Shown: positions 1-7,687, counted from the stretch's first letter. The stretch is 17,115 nucleotides of DNA from Bacteroidota bacterium (GCA_007128495.1 SKXH01000265.1:1-17115), one strand, 5' to 3'. The notes: generated by a model not told the origin, from the sequence alone. Program-made: numbers and translations.

Positions 1-180
1 ACTACTGTAACAAAAAATGTTTCAATACCTGTGTTCGCTGTCGGCGGTATTACCCCCGACCGGACACGAATGTGCATCGAAGCAGGTGCACACGGTGTTG
101 CAGTTATCTCTGCAATAATGCAGTCAACCAATATTTCTGAAACAGTCGGTCAATTTAAAGAACAACTTGTTGTGCTCTAA
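1..180 (+). CDS. thiE: Thiamine-phosphate synthase family protein, C-terminal fragment (5' end outside window)
   Basis: Reading frame 1 is open from the first base to a TAA at 178-180 and gives 59 residues. It contains IPVFAVGGITPD and HGVAVISAI, the phosphate-binding end of the ThiE/TenI TIM barrel. ThiE joins hydroxymethylpyrimidine diphosphate to thiazole phosphate to form thiamine phosphate in the cytosol. TenI is a related thiazole tautomerase, and this fragment lacks the residues that would separate the two. The next gene, of the same family, begins 3 bp after the stop, so the two are probably co-transcribed and translationally coupled. The family call is firm; the ThiE rather than TenI assignment is less so. 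Confidence 0.85.
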   Translation, partial: TTVTKNVSIPVFAVGGITPDRTRMCIEAGAHGVAVISAIMQSTNISETVGQFKEQLVVL

Positions 181-183
181 TCT

Positions 184-810
184 ATGAAAAATAATATCGG
201 ACGTTTACACGTACTGACAGACACCATCGTGCAAAATAAATTTTCACACCCTGACCTTGCACGTATGGCAATCGACGGCGGGGCGAACACAATACAGTTC
301 AGGCAGAAAAAAGGTTCTTCGCTCGATATGTTTCGTAATGCAGAAACTATTATGCAATTATGCCGTGATGCGAGCGTTACGATGATCGTTAACGACCGGA
401 TAGACATAGCGCTTGCGGTCGATGCAGACGGAGTACATCTCGGGCAGTCTGATATACCGCTTCCCGTTGCGCGAAAACTATTGGGCGCTCAAAAACTTAT
501 GGGAGGAAGCGCGACAGATTTTGATGAATTGCGTAAAGTAATCGAAGGAGGCGCCGACTACGTGGGGTTCGGACCTGTTTTCGGTACTATGTCAAAAGAG
601 AACCCGGGAAACCCCAGGGGCATTTCCTTTATGAAAGAGGTTGTTGAGCGATCTTCCATCCCGGTAGTAGCCATCGGCGGGATCAAACTGAATCATGTGA
701 AAGAGTTGTTTGCAACCGGTATCCATGGTATAGCCGTTATCAGTGCTATCTGCTGCGAACCCGACCCTGCAAAGGCAACACAACGGTTTTTAACAGCAAT
801 CAAAAAATAA
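184..810 (+). CDS. thiE: Thiamine-phosphate synthase (second, tandem ThiE-family gene)
   Basis: A 208-residue protein, the normal size for ThiE, which couples HMP-diphosphate to thiazole phosphate in thiamine synthesis. Visible family blocks in order are LTDT (about 11), IQFRQKK (37-43), VNDRIDIALAVDADGVHLGQ (69-88), GGSATDFDE (107-115), DYVGFGPVFGTMSK (125-138), VVAIGGI (161-167) and GIAVISAI (182-189). The GPVFGTMSK segment looks more like ThiE (GP-x-x-x-T-x-TK) than TenI. The expected IQLRDK and GVSAH-type segments are slightly altered (FRQK, GGSAT), so reduced or changed activity is possible. The ATG is 3 bp after the upstream thiE stop and no SD-like sequence precedes it, which suggests reinitiation after the first gene. 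No other thiamine genes are visible downstream. Confidence 0.88.
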   Translation: MKNNIGRLHVLTDTIVQNKFSHPDLARMAIDGGANTIQFRQKKGSSLDMFRNAETIMQLCRDASVTMIVNDRIDIALAVDADGVHLGQSDIPLPVARKLLGAQKLMGGSATDFDELRKVIEGGADYVGFGPVFGTMSKENPGNPRGISFMKEVVERSSIPVVAIGGIKLNHVKELFATGIHGIAVISAICCEPDPAKATQRFLTAIKK

Positions 811-1160
811 ATACATATAGCAACTTTTATACTATCGACTATAAATAAATTTTTTCATATCTTACAAGTATACGTAATGCCGTTTCGATTAAATAATATT
901 TCATTTCTTTCCCCACCGCACGCAGACTTCCCCGACTTTTGTCGGGGCTCAGTCTGACACGGCGCGCGAAGGATGTCATCCTGAGCCCCGCTGTTGCGGG
1001 ATAAACTCCGTCGAAAGGATGTGTGAGAGGATAATAAATGAAAACATATTTACTTGAAACGGCAGTAGATAGCAATACGTGAATTCAATTAATCACATCT
1101 GTTTCAAATAATAAATTCACTACTCACTCAATAAGTTTAACCTTATCAGGGAGATCTCCT
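811..1160. other. 350-bp gene-free gap between thiE and pckG
   Basis: Most of the gap is the inverted-repeat element at 878-1064. The remaining AT-rich flanks (811-877 and 1065-1160) should contain the pckG promoter, but I see no sequence with a good match to both promoter hexamers. No riboswitch-like conserved core was recognised, and no T-run follows the hairpins, so they are not evident terminators. A 78-codon minus-strand open frame spans the repeat but looks like a by-product of it. Confidence 0.5.
878..1064. repeat. Inverted-repeat-flanked, hairpin-rich intergenic element (MITE- or REP-like)
   Basis: Seen directly: bases 878-906 and 1036-1064 are imperfect inverted repeats, 24 of 29 positions matching, beginning with an exact TGCCGTTTC at the outer ends. 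Inside are a long hairpin at 923-956 (CAGACT/AGTCTG outer stem, CCCCGAC/GTCGGGG inner stem, TTTT loop) and a second hairpin at 987-1000 (CCCGC/GCGGG, TGTT loop) enclosed by CATCC (977-981) and GGATG (1017-1021). The phrase CATCCTGAG followed by GTCGAAAGGATG resembles intergenic repeats I recall from draft genomes of Bacteroidota-like bacteria. ATACGT occurs on both sides (870-875, 1075-1080), but it is asymmetric to the arms, so a target duplication is uncertain. There is no transposase inside. A partial second copy of the left-arm motif lies at about 832-864. Confidence 0.6.
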
Positions 1161-3017
1161 ATGAAAATCACCTTCCCCGACTACATCAAGAATGAAAAAC
1201 TAAAAAACTGGATCCAGGAAATTGCCGATTTAACAAAACCGGATGATGTCTATTTCTGTGACGGTTCGCAGGACGAATACAATAAACTCTGCGAAGGTCT
1301 TGTTAAAGGCGGCACCTTTCAAAAACTTAATCCCGAAAAACGGCCGAACAGCTACATAGCGTTCTCCGATCCCGCGGATGTTGCTCGTGTCGAAGACCGG
1401 ACATTTATTTGCAGTAAACGCAAAGCCGATGCCGGCCCGACGAACAACTGGATGGATCCGAAAGAAATGGAAAATAAGTTAAATAAACTATTCGACGGTT
1501 GTATGCAGGGGCGAACGATGTATGTTATACCGTTTAGTATGGGACCGCTCGGCTCACCGATATCGCAGATCGGTATCGAGATCAGCGACTCGGCCTATGT
1601 TGCGGTAAACATGCGTATCATGACAAGAATGGGTAAAGATGTATATAAATATCTCGGTGAAGACGGGGAATTCGTCCCGTGCGTGCATTCCGTCGGCGCC
1701 CCATTAAAACCGGGTGAAAAAGATGTACCATGGCCGTGTAATTCCGATAATAAATACATCGTACATTTTCCTGAAGAGCGGTCGATATGGTCGTTCGGCA
1801 GCGGGTACGGAGGTAATGCATTACTCGGTAAGAAATGCTTTGCACTCCGCATCGCCTCAATCATGGCGCGTGATGAAGGATGGCTCGCCGAACATATGTT
1901 AATACTCGGAGTACAATCGCCCAAAGGTGAAAAGACCTACATTGCTGCTGCATTCCCGAGCGCCTGCGGTAAAACTAATTTTGCGATGCTTATTCCGCCA
2001 AAAGCATTCGACGGCTGGAAAGTAACCACCGTCGGAGATGACATTGCATGGATTAAACCGGGACCGGATGGCAAACTCTATGCAATCAATCCCGAAGCAG
2101 GATTCTTCGGCGTTGCACCGGGAACATCGTACGACTCAAACCCCAATGCGATGGAAAGCATTAAAGAGAATACCATCTTTACCAACGTAGCATTGACTCC
2201 TGACGGCGACGTTTGGTGGGAGGGTATGACTGAAGAGCCGCCGAAAGAATTAACCGACTGGCGCGGGAATAAATGGACGCCCGATAGCGATAAACCTGCG
2301 GCTCATCCTAACGCCCGGTTCACCGCACCGGCAAGGCAATGCCCCTCCATTGATGAAAAATGGGAAGACCCGGCAGGGGTTCCGATCAGTGCATTTATAT
2401 TCGGCGGCCGGCGTAGTCAAACTGTCCCGTTGGTTTATCAATCGGTGAACTGGAACTTTGGTGTTTATATGGCTTCCACAATGGGTTCGGAAACAACTGC
2501 AGCTGCTGCCGGCGCGATAGGTAATGTACGACGGGATCCAATGGCTATGCTTCCGTTCCTCGGATATCATATGGCCGACTATTTGAACCACTGGCTGCAA
2601 TTCGGCCGTGAAATACCGAATCCCCCCAGAATATTCTTTGTGAACTGGTTCCGCAAGAATGAAAAAGGTAAATTCATCTGGCCGGGATTCGGGGAAAATA
2701 TGCGCGTGCTTAAATGGATCACCGACCGTGTTAAAGGCAGGGCCTATGCTATCGAGAGTCCGCTTGGCTGGATGCCGCTCTATGAAGATATGGAATGGAA
2801 AGGCCTCGAATCATTCTCCAAAGATAAATTCAATGAGCTCATGACTGTTGACCGTGAAGACTGGAAGAAAGAAGTAATGTCGCATGATGAGTTATTTGTG
2901 GGTAAGCTGTATGATAAACTTCCAAAAGAGTTCATTCATATGCGGGAACTGTTGATGTCGAGTCTCTGGCGTTCACCCGAAGTATGGGGTCTTGCCCCTG
3001 AAGAAATTCCAACATGA
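1161..3017 (+). CDS. pckG: Phosphoenolpyruvate carboxykinase (GTP)
   Basis: This 618-residue protein has the usual length for the GTP-dependent enzyme, which converts oxaloacetate plus GTP to PEP, GDP and CO2 at the first committed step of gluconeogenesis in the cytosol. Landmarks are SMGPLGSPIS (126-135), FGSGYGGNALLGKKC (212-226, substrate loop), the P-loop FPSACGKTN (265-273) with the family's reactive cysteine C269, metal-binding GDDIAW (292-297), FGGRR (414-418), and WNFGVYMASTMGSETTAA (431-448). The FPSACGKTN form distinguishes it from ATP-dependent PckA. The start is supported by GGGAG about 8 nt upstream of the ATG at 1161. A strong terminator follows at 3049-3082, so it is probably the last gene of its transcript. 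The inverted-repeat element lies in its upstream region. Confidence 0.97.
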   Translation: MKITFPDYIKNEKLKNWIQEIADLTKPDDVYFCDGSQDEYNKLCEGLVKGGTFQKLNPEKRPNSYIAFSDPADVARVEDRTFICSKRKADAGPTNNWMDPKEMENKLNKLFDGCMQGRTMYVIPFSMGPLGSPISQIGIEISDSAYVAVNMRIMTRMGKDVYKYLGEDGEFVPCVHSVGAPLKPGEKDVPWPCNSDNKYIVHFPEERSIWSFGSGYGGNALLGKKCFALRIASIMARDEGWLAEHMLILGVQSPKGEKTYIAAAFPSACGKTNFAMLIPPKAFDGWKVTTVGDDIAWIKPGPDGKLYAINPEAGFFGVAPGTSYDSNPNAMESIKENTIFTNVALTPDGDVWWEGMTEEPPKELTDWRGNKWTPDSDKPAAHPNARFTAPARQCPSIDEKWEDPAGVPISAFIFGGRRSQTVPLVYQSVNWNFGVYMASTMGSETTAAAAGAIGNVRRDPMAMLPFLGYHMADYLNHWLQFGREIPNPPRIFFVNWFRKNEKGKFIWPGFGENMRVLKWITDRVKGRAYAIESPLGWMPLYEDMEWKGLESFSKDKFNELMTVDREDWKKEVMSHDELFVGKLYDKLPKEFIHMRELLMSSLWRSPEVWGLAPEEIPT

Positions 3018-3048
3018 ATACAATACCGTAAATAATACATTAATGCAG

Positions 3049-3082
3049 CGGCACACCGATCATTGTACGGTGTGCCGTTTTT
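3049..3082 (+). terminator. Rho-independent terminator after pckG
   Basis: A perfect 10-bp stem, CGGCACACCG at 3049-3058 and CGGTGTGCCG at 3068-3077, with a 9-nt loop and TTTTT at 3078-3082. It lies 31 bp after the pckG stop. It also sits directly in front of the next gene, whose ATG is at 3090, so it could alternatively act as a leader hairpin or attenuator for that gene. Confidence 0.9.
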
Positions 3083-3089
3083 AGTAAAT

Positions 3090-4214
3090 ATGGCATCTGT
3101 AATTCTTATAACGGGCGGCACCGGATTATTCGGCAGTGCACTCATCGAATATTATCTAAAAAATGAGCCGGATACAAATATTGTCGCGCTGGTGCGTGCC
3201 GACTCTATACAAAAGGCCCGAACACGTCTGTATACACAGATAAAAAATTCACCCACTTTCTCAACCGGGCTGGAAGAATTGCTGCAGAAACGCGTTCGCA
3301 CGGTTGCGGGAGATTTCACCAAATATCAGTTCGGGCTACGTGCATCGGAATTTACCGAACTTCAACAATCGGTCACCGATATTATACATTCCGGAGCATC
3401 GGTCGATTTCGGTTTACCGATTTCAGAAGCGCGAGTCATCAATGTGGACGGTACAAAAAATGTACTTGAATTTGCTTGCCACTGTAAGAAACTTAATTCC
3501 TTTCATCAGATATCTACGGGGCATGTAGCAGGCAAACGATATGGAACGATAATGGAAAATGAGATCGATACGAAACAGGGGTTTTTCAATAGTTATGAAC
3601 AAACTAAAGCAGAATCGGAACTACTGGTTCACAAGTATATGGACCGAATACCCGCAGCTATTCATCGCTTAACGACAGTCATAGGCGATCATACAACGGG
3701 GTATATTCGCCAATTCGGTTTTTTTCACAATAGCGTGCGGCTGTTATCACAGGGAATGATTCCGTTCCTCGCCGGAAGCCGAACCGGCCATCTCGATCTT
3801 ATCCCGATTGAATATCCCGTGCAGGCAGTGCATTATTTACACCGGCAAAATTTCCGACCCGGTACGACATATCACATTTGCGCTGGCCCGGAACGATCAT
3901 TTACGCTTCAGGAATTCTTATACGAAACAGTCGATCATTTTAAAAAAGTCCTTAACAGCCCCAACCTCAAACCGCCCGATATATTCTCTGAAAAAGAGTT
4001 TGAAAATCGTATCGCCCAAAGCGAAAATACCAGGATAACTGCCATTCTCAGTGCACTCGATACTTTCATAGGGCATCTCACCCTGCCTAAAATATTCGAT
4101 CAATCCAACACAGTGAGGGATTTAGCCGGAAGCGGCATTGAAGCTCCGTTAATACGTTCTTATTATTTTAAAGTACTTGATGAATGTGTAAGGAGAAGGT
4201 TCGGTAAGAAATAA
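3090..4214 (+). CDS. Extended short-chain reductase, thioester-reductase/male-sterility (NAD_binding_4) type
   Basis: From the ATG at 3090 this is a 374-residue NAD(P)-binding protein. The dinucleotide motif GGTGLFG is at residues 9-15, HSGASVDF at 100-107, ISTGHVAG at 141-148 and the catalytic YxxxK at 169-173 (YEQTK). LDLIPIEYPVQAVHYL about two thirds along matches the hinge region of thioester-reductase domains, which reduce acyl-CoA or acyl-carrier-protein thioesters. The substrate here is unknown, and no acyl carrier, synthetase or membrane segment is adjacent. An in-frame TTG at 3063 is unlikely as start because it lies in the terminator loop. No SD is visible before 3090. The 3' end stops 4 bp short of the convergent histidine-kinase gene. 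The fold is certain and the exact activity is not. Confidence 0.8.
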   Translation: MASVILITGGTGLFGSALIEYYLKNEPDTNIVALVRADSIQKARTRLYTQIKNSPTFSTGLEELLQKRVRTVAGDFTKYQFGLRASEFTELQQSVTDIIHSGASVDFGLPISEARVINVDGTKNVLEFACHCKKLNSFHQISTGHVAGKRYGTIMENEIDTKQGFFNSYEQTKAESELLVHKYMDRIPAAIHRLTTVIGDHTTGYIRQFGFFHNSVRLLSQGMIPFLAGSRTGHLDLIPIEYPVQAVHYLHRQNFRPGTTYHICAGPERSFTLQEFLYETVDHFKKVLNSPNLKPPDIFSEKEFENRIAQSENTRITAILSALDTFIGHLTLPKIFDQSNTVRDLAGSGIEAPLIRSYYFKVLDECVRRRFGKK

Positions 4215-4218
4215 CTAT

Positions 4219-6687
4219 TTACCGTTTGGGTAAAGTAATTGTAAACGTTGTGCCCTTCCCTTCTTCGCTATCAACATTGACCGTGCCGTCGTGGGCTTCA
4301 ACAATCCACCGGACAAGAGCTAAACCGAGTCCTGCACCTTGATGTATCTCCCGGTCATCTGATGATACCTGATAAAACGGTTCGAAGATTCTACCCACCA
4401 GTTCGGAAGGTATTCCAGGTCCGGTATCGGATATTTTGAATTCGACAACATTATCGTACGATTGGTATGAAATACGAATCCGGCCTTTTTCAGGCGTATA
4501 CTTTAATGCATTCTCTATGAGGTTAAAGAGTACCTGCCGGATTCTTCGGGGATCGCAATGTACTTTTACTTGAGGCCCGCGGGCAAGGACGACGGAAATA
4601 TCTTTTTCACGGGAAAGAAGCAGCACTTCATCATATATATCTTTAATGAAGGTATGAAAATCGACATCTTTCTTCTCGAGTTTCAAAGTTCCTGCCTGCA
4701 GCGTACTGATCGTGAGAAGATCATTGACCAAATGATGCAGACGTATTATTTCATCGTATGTGGATGCAACAATATCTTTTAGATTGTCAATTGAGACATC
4801 CGATTGAAGTCCGTATTCGAGTTGATTTCTAATAATGGTAAGCGGCGTACGTAATTCGTGAGATGTGAGGGATGAAAAATGCAGTACCCGCTGCAATCTC
4901 TCTTGACGTTGTTTCATGAAATCGTAGATCGACTTAACGGTTGACGAGATTTCATCATCTGATTTTAAATCTATCTCGGGTAAATCGTTCCCTAACGGTT
5001 TTTGTTTGGCATTATCGGTAATCTTTTGCAGTGCATAAATCGGTTCAAGGTCGGGTTGATTATTTTTCGGTTTAATAACTTCCCGTAAAACTTTTAGAAT
5101 ATGATCGAATTTATACGGTTTCTGGACGAATAACCGCGCACCGGCTATCTCTATTGCGCGTTTCACATCCGGGTCACTATACCCCGATGTAATAATAACC
5201 GGGATCCCCGCATTTCTCTCCCGCATTTTTATAAACGTTTCATATCCGCTAAATCTCGGCAAACCTATATCCAGTAGTACCGCGCCCAGGCCGTTTCCTT
5301 CTCGGTCAAATATTTCTAATGCCTCAATACCGTCTGCCGCTTGAACTACGTTATAACCGGCTTCCTCTAATTTCTCGGAAAGTAGTAGTCGCATTGACAT
5401 TTCATCCTCGACGACAAGGATAGTATCTTTCTCCGTTGCTTCTTCGACGAATGATTTCGTTTTCTCTTCGAATCGTTCCAAGGGAAAATACACAGAAAAT
5501 GTCGCCCCGCACTTGTGGGCACTCGTTACATCAATAAAGCCGTTGTGACTTTCTACTATACTGCCCACCAACGGTAACCCCAAACCAACCCCTGTACCTT
5601 CCTCCTTGGTCGTGAAAAATGGATCGAATATTCTACTTTGAATCTCTTCATCTATGCCAGTACCGGTATCCTCGACGACAACCCGTACATACTCACGATC
5701 CTTTACACCCACAAACCGATCCCGGATCTCATCACCGTGAATAATCTCCGTTCTTATTCTGATCTCGCCTCCGTGAGGCATCGCCTCGCGTGCATTAAGA
5801 AACAAATTGAAGAGCACCTGACATATCTGATTTCTGTCCGCTCGAATAATCAGATTGTGCGGTTCGAGTCCAACCGAAAACGTTATATTGTCGGGAAATA
5901 CCTGCATCATTTTGCCGGTCGTTTCATCGATGACATCGTGCACGGAAACATCCTGATAATGAACCGGCAATTTCTCAATATATGTCATCAATTGATGGAT
6001 AAGGTGGGTACCCCGCTCGGCGGCGTCTGTAATACCGCTCACATATCGTTCCAGTCTTTCATGCTCTAACCCGGTCTCTTCAAGCATAGAGGCATATCCC
6101 ATTACAACATTCAAAATAGTATTGAAATTATATGTTATGCCTCCAACGAGGACGTCTAAACTCTTATTTTTTTCTGATTGAAGGAGTTGATTCTTGAGCT
6201 GCTTCTGTTTCGACATATCGCATATTATTCCGGCAATCGCTTTCGGATAACCCGTCTCATCTTTTATTACCGATGTTGTGACATATACCGGGAATTCCGA
6301 GCCATCCTGCTTTCGACTCAACAATTCACCTTTCCAACCGGAAAGGTTACACGGAGCAAAAACCTCCTCAACATTATTTTCCCGATTTTTTTCCGACCAA
6401 ATGAAGCTTACCTCCTGACCGATAACTTTTTCTGCATCATAACCATACGTATCACAAAACGACCGATTGACGATAATGATACGACGCTGCATATCGGTAA
6501 TGACTATCGAGTCATTGACGTTTTTTACCACGTGCTCGAATATCTGCGTCCGTTCACGTTTACCAAATAGATCTCCCTCATACCGACTTATACTATCGAC
6601 ACAATCTTTTTGCAGATCTCTAACTTGATACCGGAGACTATCAATCTCTTGAATTAGTTTTGACCGACGTGTTAATTCACTAATCAT
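4219..6687 (-). CDS. Soluble hybrid sensor histidine kinase: PAS - degenerate kinase - receiver - kinase
   Basis: An 822-residue cytosolic protein with no membrane segment. Order: N-terminal helix with coiled-coil character (1-45); PAS (about 46-160); dimerisation helices (about 165-240); first HATPase (about 275-403) with N-box NLFLNAREAM (294-303), G1 DTGTGI and G2 GTGVGLGL; receiver (about 421-540) with phospho-acceptor D473, S501 and K523; linker; second dimerisation domain with SHELRTPL and H610; second HATPase (about 700-822) with NLIENALKY, DTGPGI and GAGLGLAL. In the first kinase the box normally reading GGIAHDFNN reads GGITYNFNT, so the histidine is replaced by Y186 (codon TAT, 6130-6132). 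It lies downstream of an OmpR-type regulator on the same strand, probably its partner. The ATG at 6687 has only a weak SD. It converges on the reductase gene with a 4-bp gap. Confidence 0.93.
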   Translation of the reverse strand: MISELTRRSKLIQEIDSLRYQVRDLQKDCVDSISRYEGDLFGKRERTQIFEHVVKNVNDSIVITDMQRRIIIVNRSFCDTYGYDAEKVIGQEVSFIWSEKNRENNVEEVFAPCNLSGWKGELLSRKQDGSEFPVYVTTSVIKDETGYPKAIAGIICDMSKQKQLKNQLLQSEKNKSLDVLVGGITYNFNTILNVVMGYASMLEETGLEHERLERYVSGITDAAERGTHLIHQLMTYIEKLPVHYQDVSVHDVIDETTGKMMQVFPDNITFSVGLEPHNLIIRADRNQICQVLFNLFLNAREAMPHGGEIRIRTEIIHGDEIRDRFVGVKDREYVRVVVEDTGTGIDEEIQSRIFDPFFTTKEEGTGVGLGLPLVGSIVESHNGFIDVTSAHKCGATFSVYFPLERFEEKTKSFVEEATEKDTILVVEDEMSMRLLLSEKLEEAGYNVVQAADGIEALEIFDREGNGLGAVLLDIGLPRFSGYETFIKMRERNAGIPVIITSGYSDPDVKRAIEIAGARLFVQKPYKFDHILKVLREVIKPKNNQPDLEPIYALQKITDNAKQKPLGNDLPEIDLKSDDEISSTVKSIYDFMKQRQERLQRVLHFSSLTSHELRTPLTIIRNQLEYGLQSDVSIDNLKDIVASTYDEIIRLHHLVNDLLTISTLQAGTLKLEKKDVDFHTFIKDIYDEVLLLSREKDISVVLARGPQVKVHCDPRRIRQVLFNLIENALKYTPEKGRIRISYQSYDNVVEFKISDTGPGIPSELVGRIFEPFYQVSSDDREIHQGAGLGLALVRWIVEAHDGTVNVDSEEGKGTTFTITLPKR

Positions 6688-6889
6688 CTGTTTTGAATTT
6701 TTTTCCGAATATGCTTCACAACATAAAATTACGATTTACCGGACTTCCGCACTGTGCGCAAGGTCATTCCCGGCTATAAGTGTATATAACTTAATGGATA
6801 TAAAGCGAAGAAAGAAAAAATATCGGGGGAGAAGTTCGGCTTGCTTTAAAATCTATACATAATCTTTCATTCAATATACCGATTTGAAA
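6688..6889 (-). other. 202-bp gap between response regulator and histidine kinase
   Basis: This AT-rich spacer has no open frame of note. It contains an imperfect palindrome at 6741-6765, arms 9 of 12 matching around T6753 with an inner CGCAC/GTGCG core. The one-base centre makes it a poor hairpin but a possible binding site for a dimeric regulator. I see neither an intrinsic terminator after the regulator nor a confident promoter for the kinase. Co-transcription from the regulator's promoter is therefore possible but unproven. Confidence 0.3.
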
Positions 6890-7588
6890 TTATTCATCGT
6901 GCATAATAAATCCTTGTCCGCGTACTGTATTAATGAGCTTTCGGGGGTGTCCTTTATCAATTGCCTCACGAATATAGTAAACATATACATCGACAAGATT
7001 TGTGCCCGTATCAAAATGGTACCCCCATACCTGTTCCGCAATTCGTGTCCTGGTCAGAACCTGGTTTTTATTTCTGAGAAAGAATTCGAGCAAAGCGAAT
7101 TCTTTGGGCGAGAGATCAATCGTTTTATCGCCTCTGGTGACGGTTCGCTCTTTAATATTCATGGTCAAGTCGTCTGCGGAGAGAACGTGACTCGACGTCA
7201 TATCGGCGCGCCGAAGCAAAGCTTCTACACGTGCAATGAATTCACTGGAATCAAAAGGTTTTACTAAATAATCATCGGCGCCTAATCGCAATCCCTTCAC
7301 ACGGTCCTCTACTGTATCCCGGGCTGATAAAATTAAGACCGGCATTGAATCGAGATTGAGCCGGATATCTGTAAGAATATCATATCCCGATTTTCTTGGA
7401 AGGTTAATATCAAGGACTAATAGCGAATAGGAAACATCATTTAATTTCTCTACGGCTTTTACCCCATCAAATTCCAAATCAACAGAATAACCTTCACGCT
7501 TTAAGTGCCGCTCAAGCGATCGAGCAAGTTTTTTCTCATCCTCAATGAGTAAAACTTTCGCTTTACAGTCATTAGTTGAGGCATCCAT
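6890..7588 (-). CDS. OmpR/PhoB-family response regulator
   Basis: A 232-residue protein: a receiver domain (about 10-125) followed by a winged-helix DNA-binding domain (about 135-232). The receiver has the acidic cluster IEDE (15-18), phospho-acceptor D60 in LVLDINLPRKSG, switch residue S88 and K110 in YLVKPF, all intact. The C-terminal domain shows SPKEFALLEFFLRN, VWGYHF and INTVRGQGFIM, typical of OmpR/PhoB. It should bind DNA as a dimer when phosphorylated, probably by the kinase encoded next on the same strand. I chose the ATG at 7588 because AGGGGG lies about 7 nt upstream. An ATG at 7630 in the same frame would add 14 residues outside the receiver fold, with only weak SD support. A good promoter lies upstream at 7659-7687. 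Confidence 0.95.
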   Translation of the reverse strand: MDASTNDCKAKVLLIEDEKKLARSLERHLKREGYSVDLEFDGVKAVEKLNDVSYSLLVLDINLPRKSGYDILTDIRLNLDSMPVLILSARDTVEDRVKGLRLGADDYLVKPFDSSEFIARVEALLRRADMTSSHVLSADDLTMNIKERTVTRGDKTIDLSPKEFALLEFFLRNKNQVLTRTRIAEQVWGYHFDTGTNLVDVYVYYIREAIDKGHPRKLINTVRGQGFIMHDE

Positions 7589-7658
7589 AGATATCCCCCT
7601 GTCATCGATATGATAGCAAAGGAACTCCATCAGAGCGCCTTTGTATTGATTACCTTTA

Positions 7659-7687
7659 AATATACGACAGATTGATTAATTCGGCAA
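7659..7687 (-). promoter_or_regulatory. Candidate sigma-70-type promoter for the response regulator
   Basis: Read on the minus strand: TTGCCG (7687-7682, 4/6 to the -35 consensus), a 17-bp spacer and TATATT (7664-7659, 5/6 to the -10 consensus). The same stretch also fits the Bacteroidota form, TTTG then 20 nt then TATATTTA. It would start transcription near 7652, about 64 nt before the chosen ATG at 7588. Confidence 0.5.

Noticed and set aside
923..956. Hairpin as a thiE terminator
   Set aside because: The stem is strong but no T-run follows on either strand, and it is centred inside the inverted-repeat element.
839..1075. 78-codon open frame on the minus strand between thiE and pckG
   Set aside because: It coincides with the inverted-repeat element. 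Its peptide is just a translation of the hairpin repeats and has no family resemblance.
3063..3089. TTG start for the reductase adding 9 residues
   Set aside because: It lies in the loop and stem of the terminator hairpin. The ATG at 3090 begins directly before the Rossmann strand, where such proteins normally start.
5638..6570. Plus-strand open frames of 143 and 130 codons inside the kinase gene
   Set aside because: They are antisense to well-conserved PAS and HATPase coding sequence, lack ribosome sites and have no recognisable protein features.
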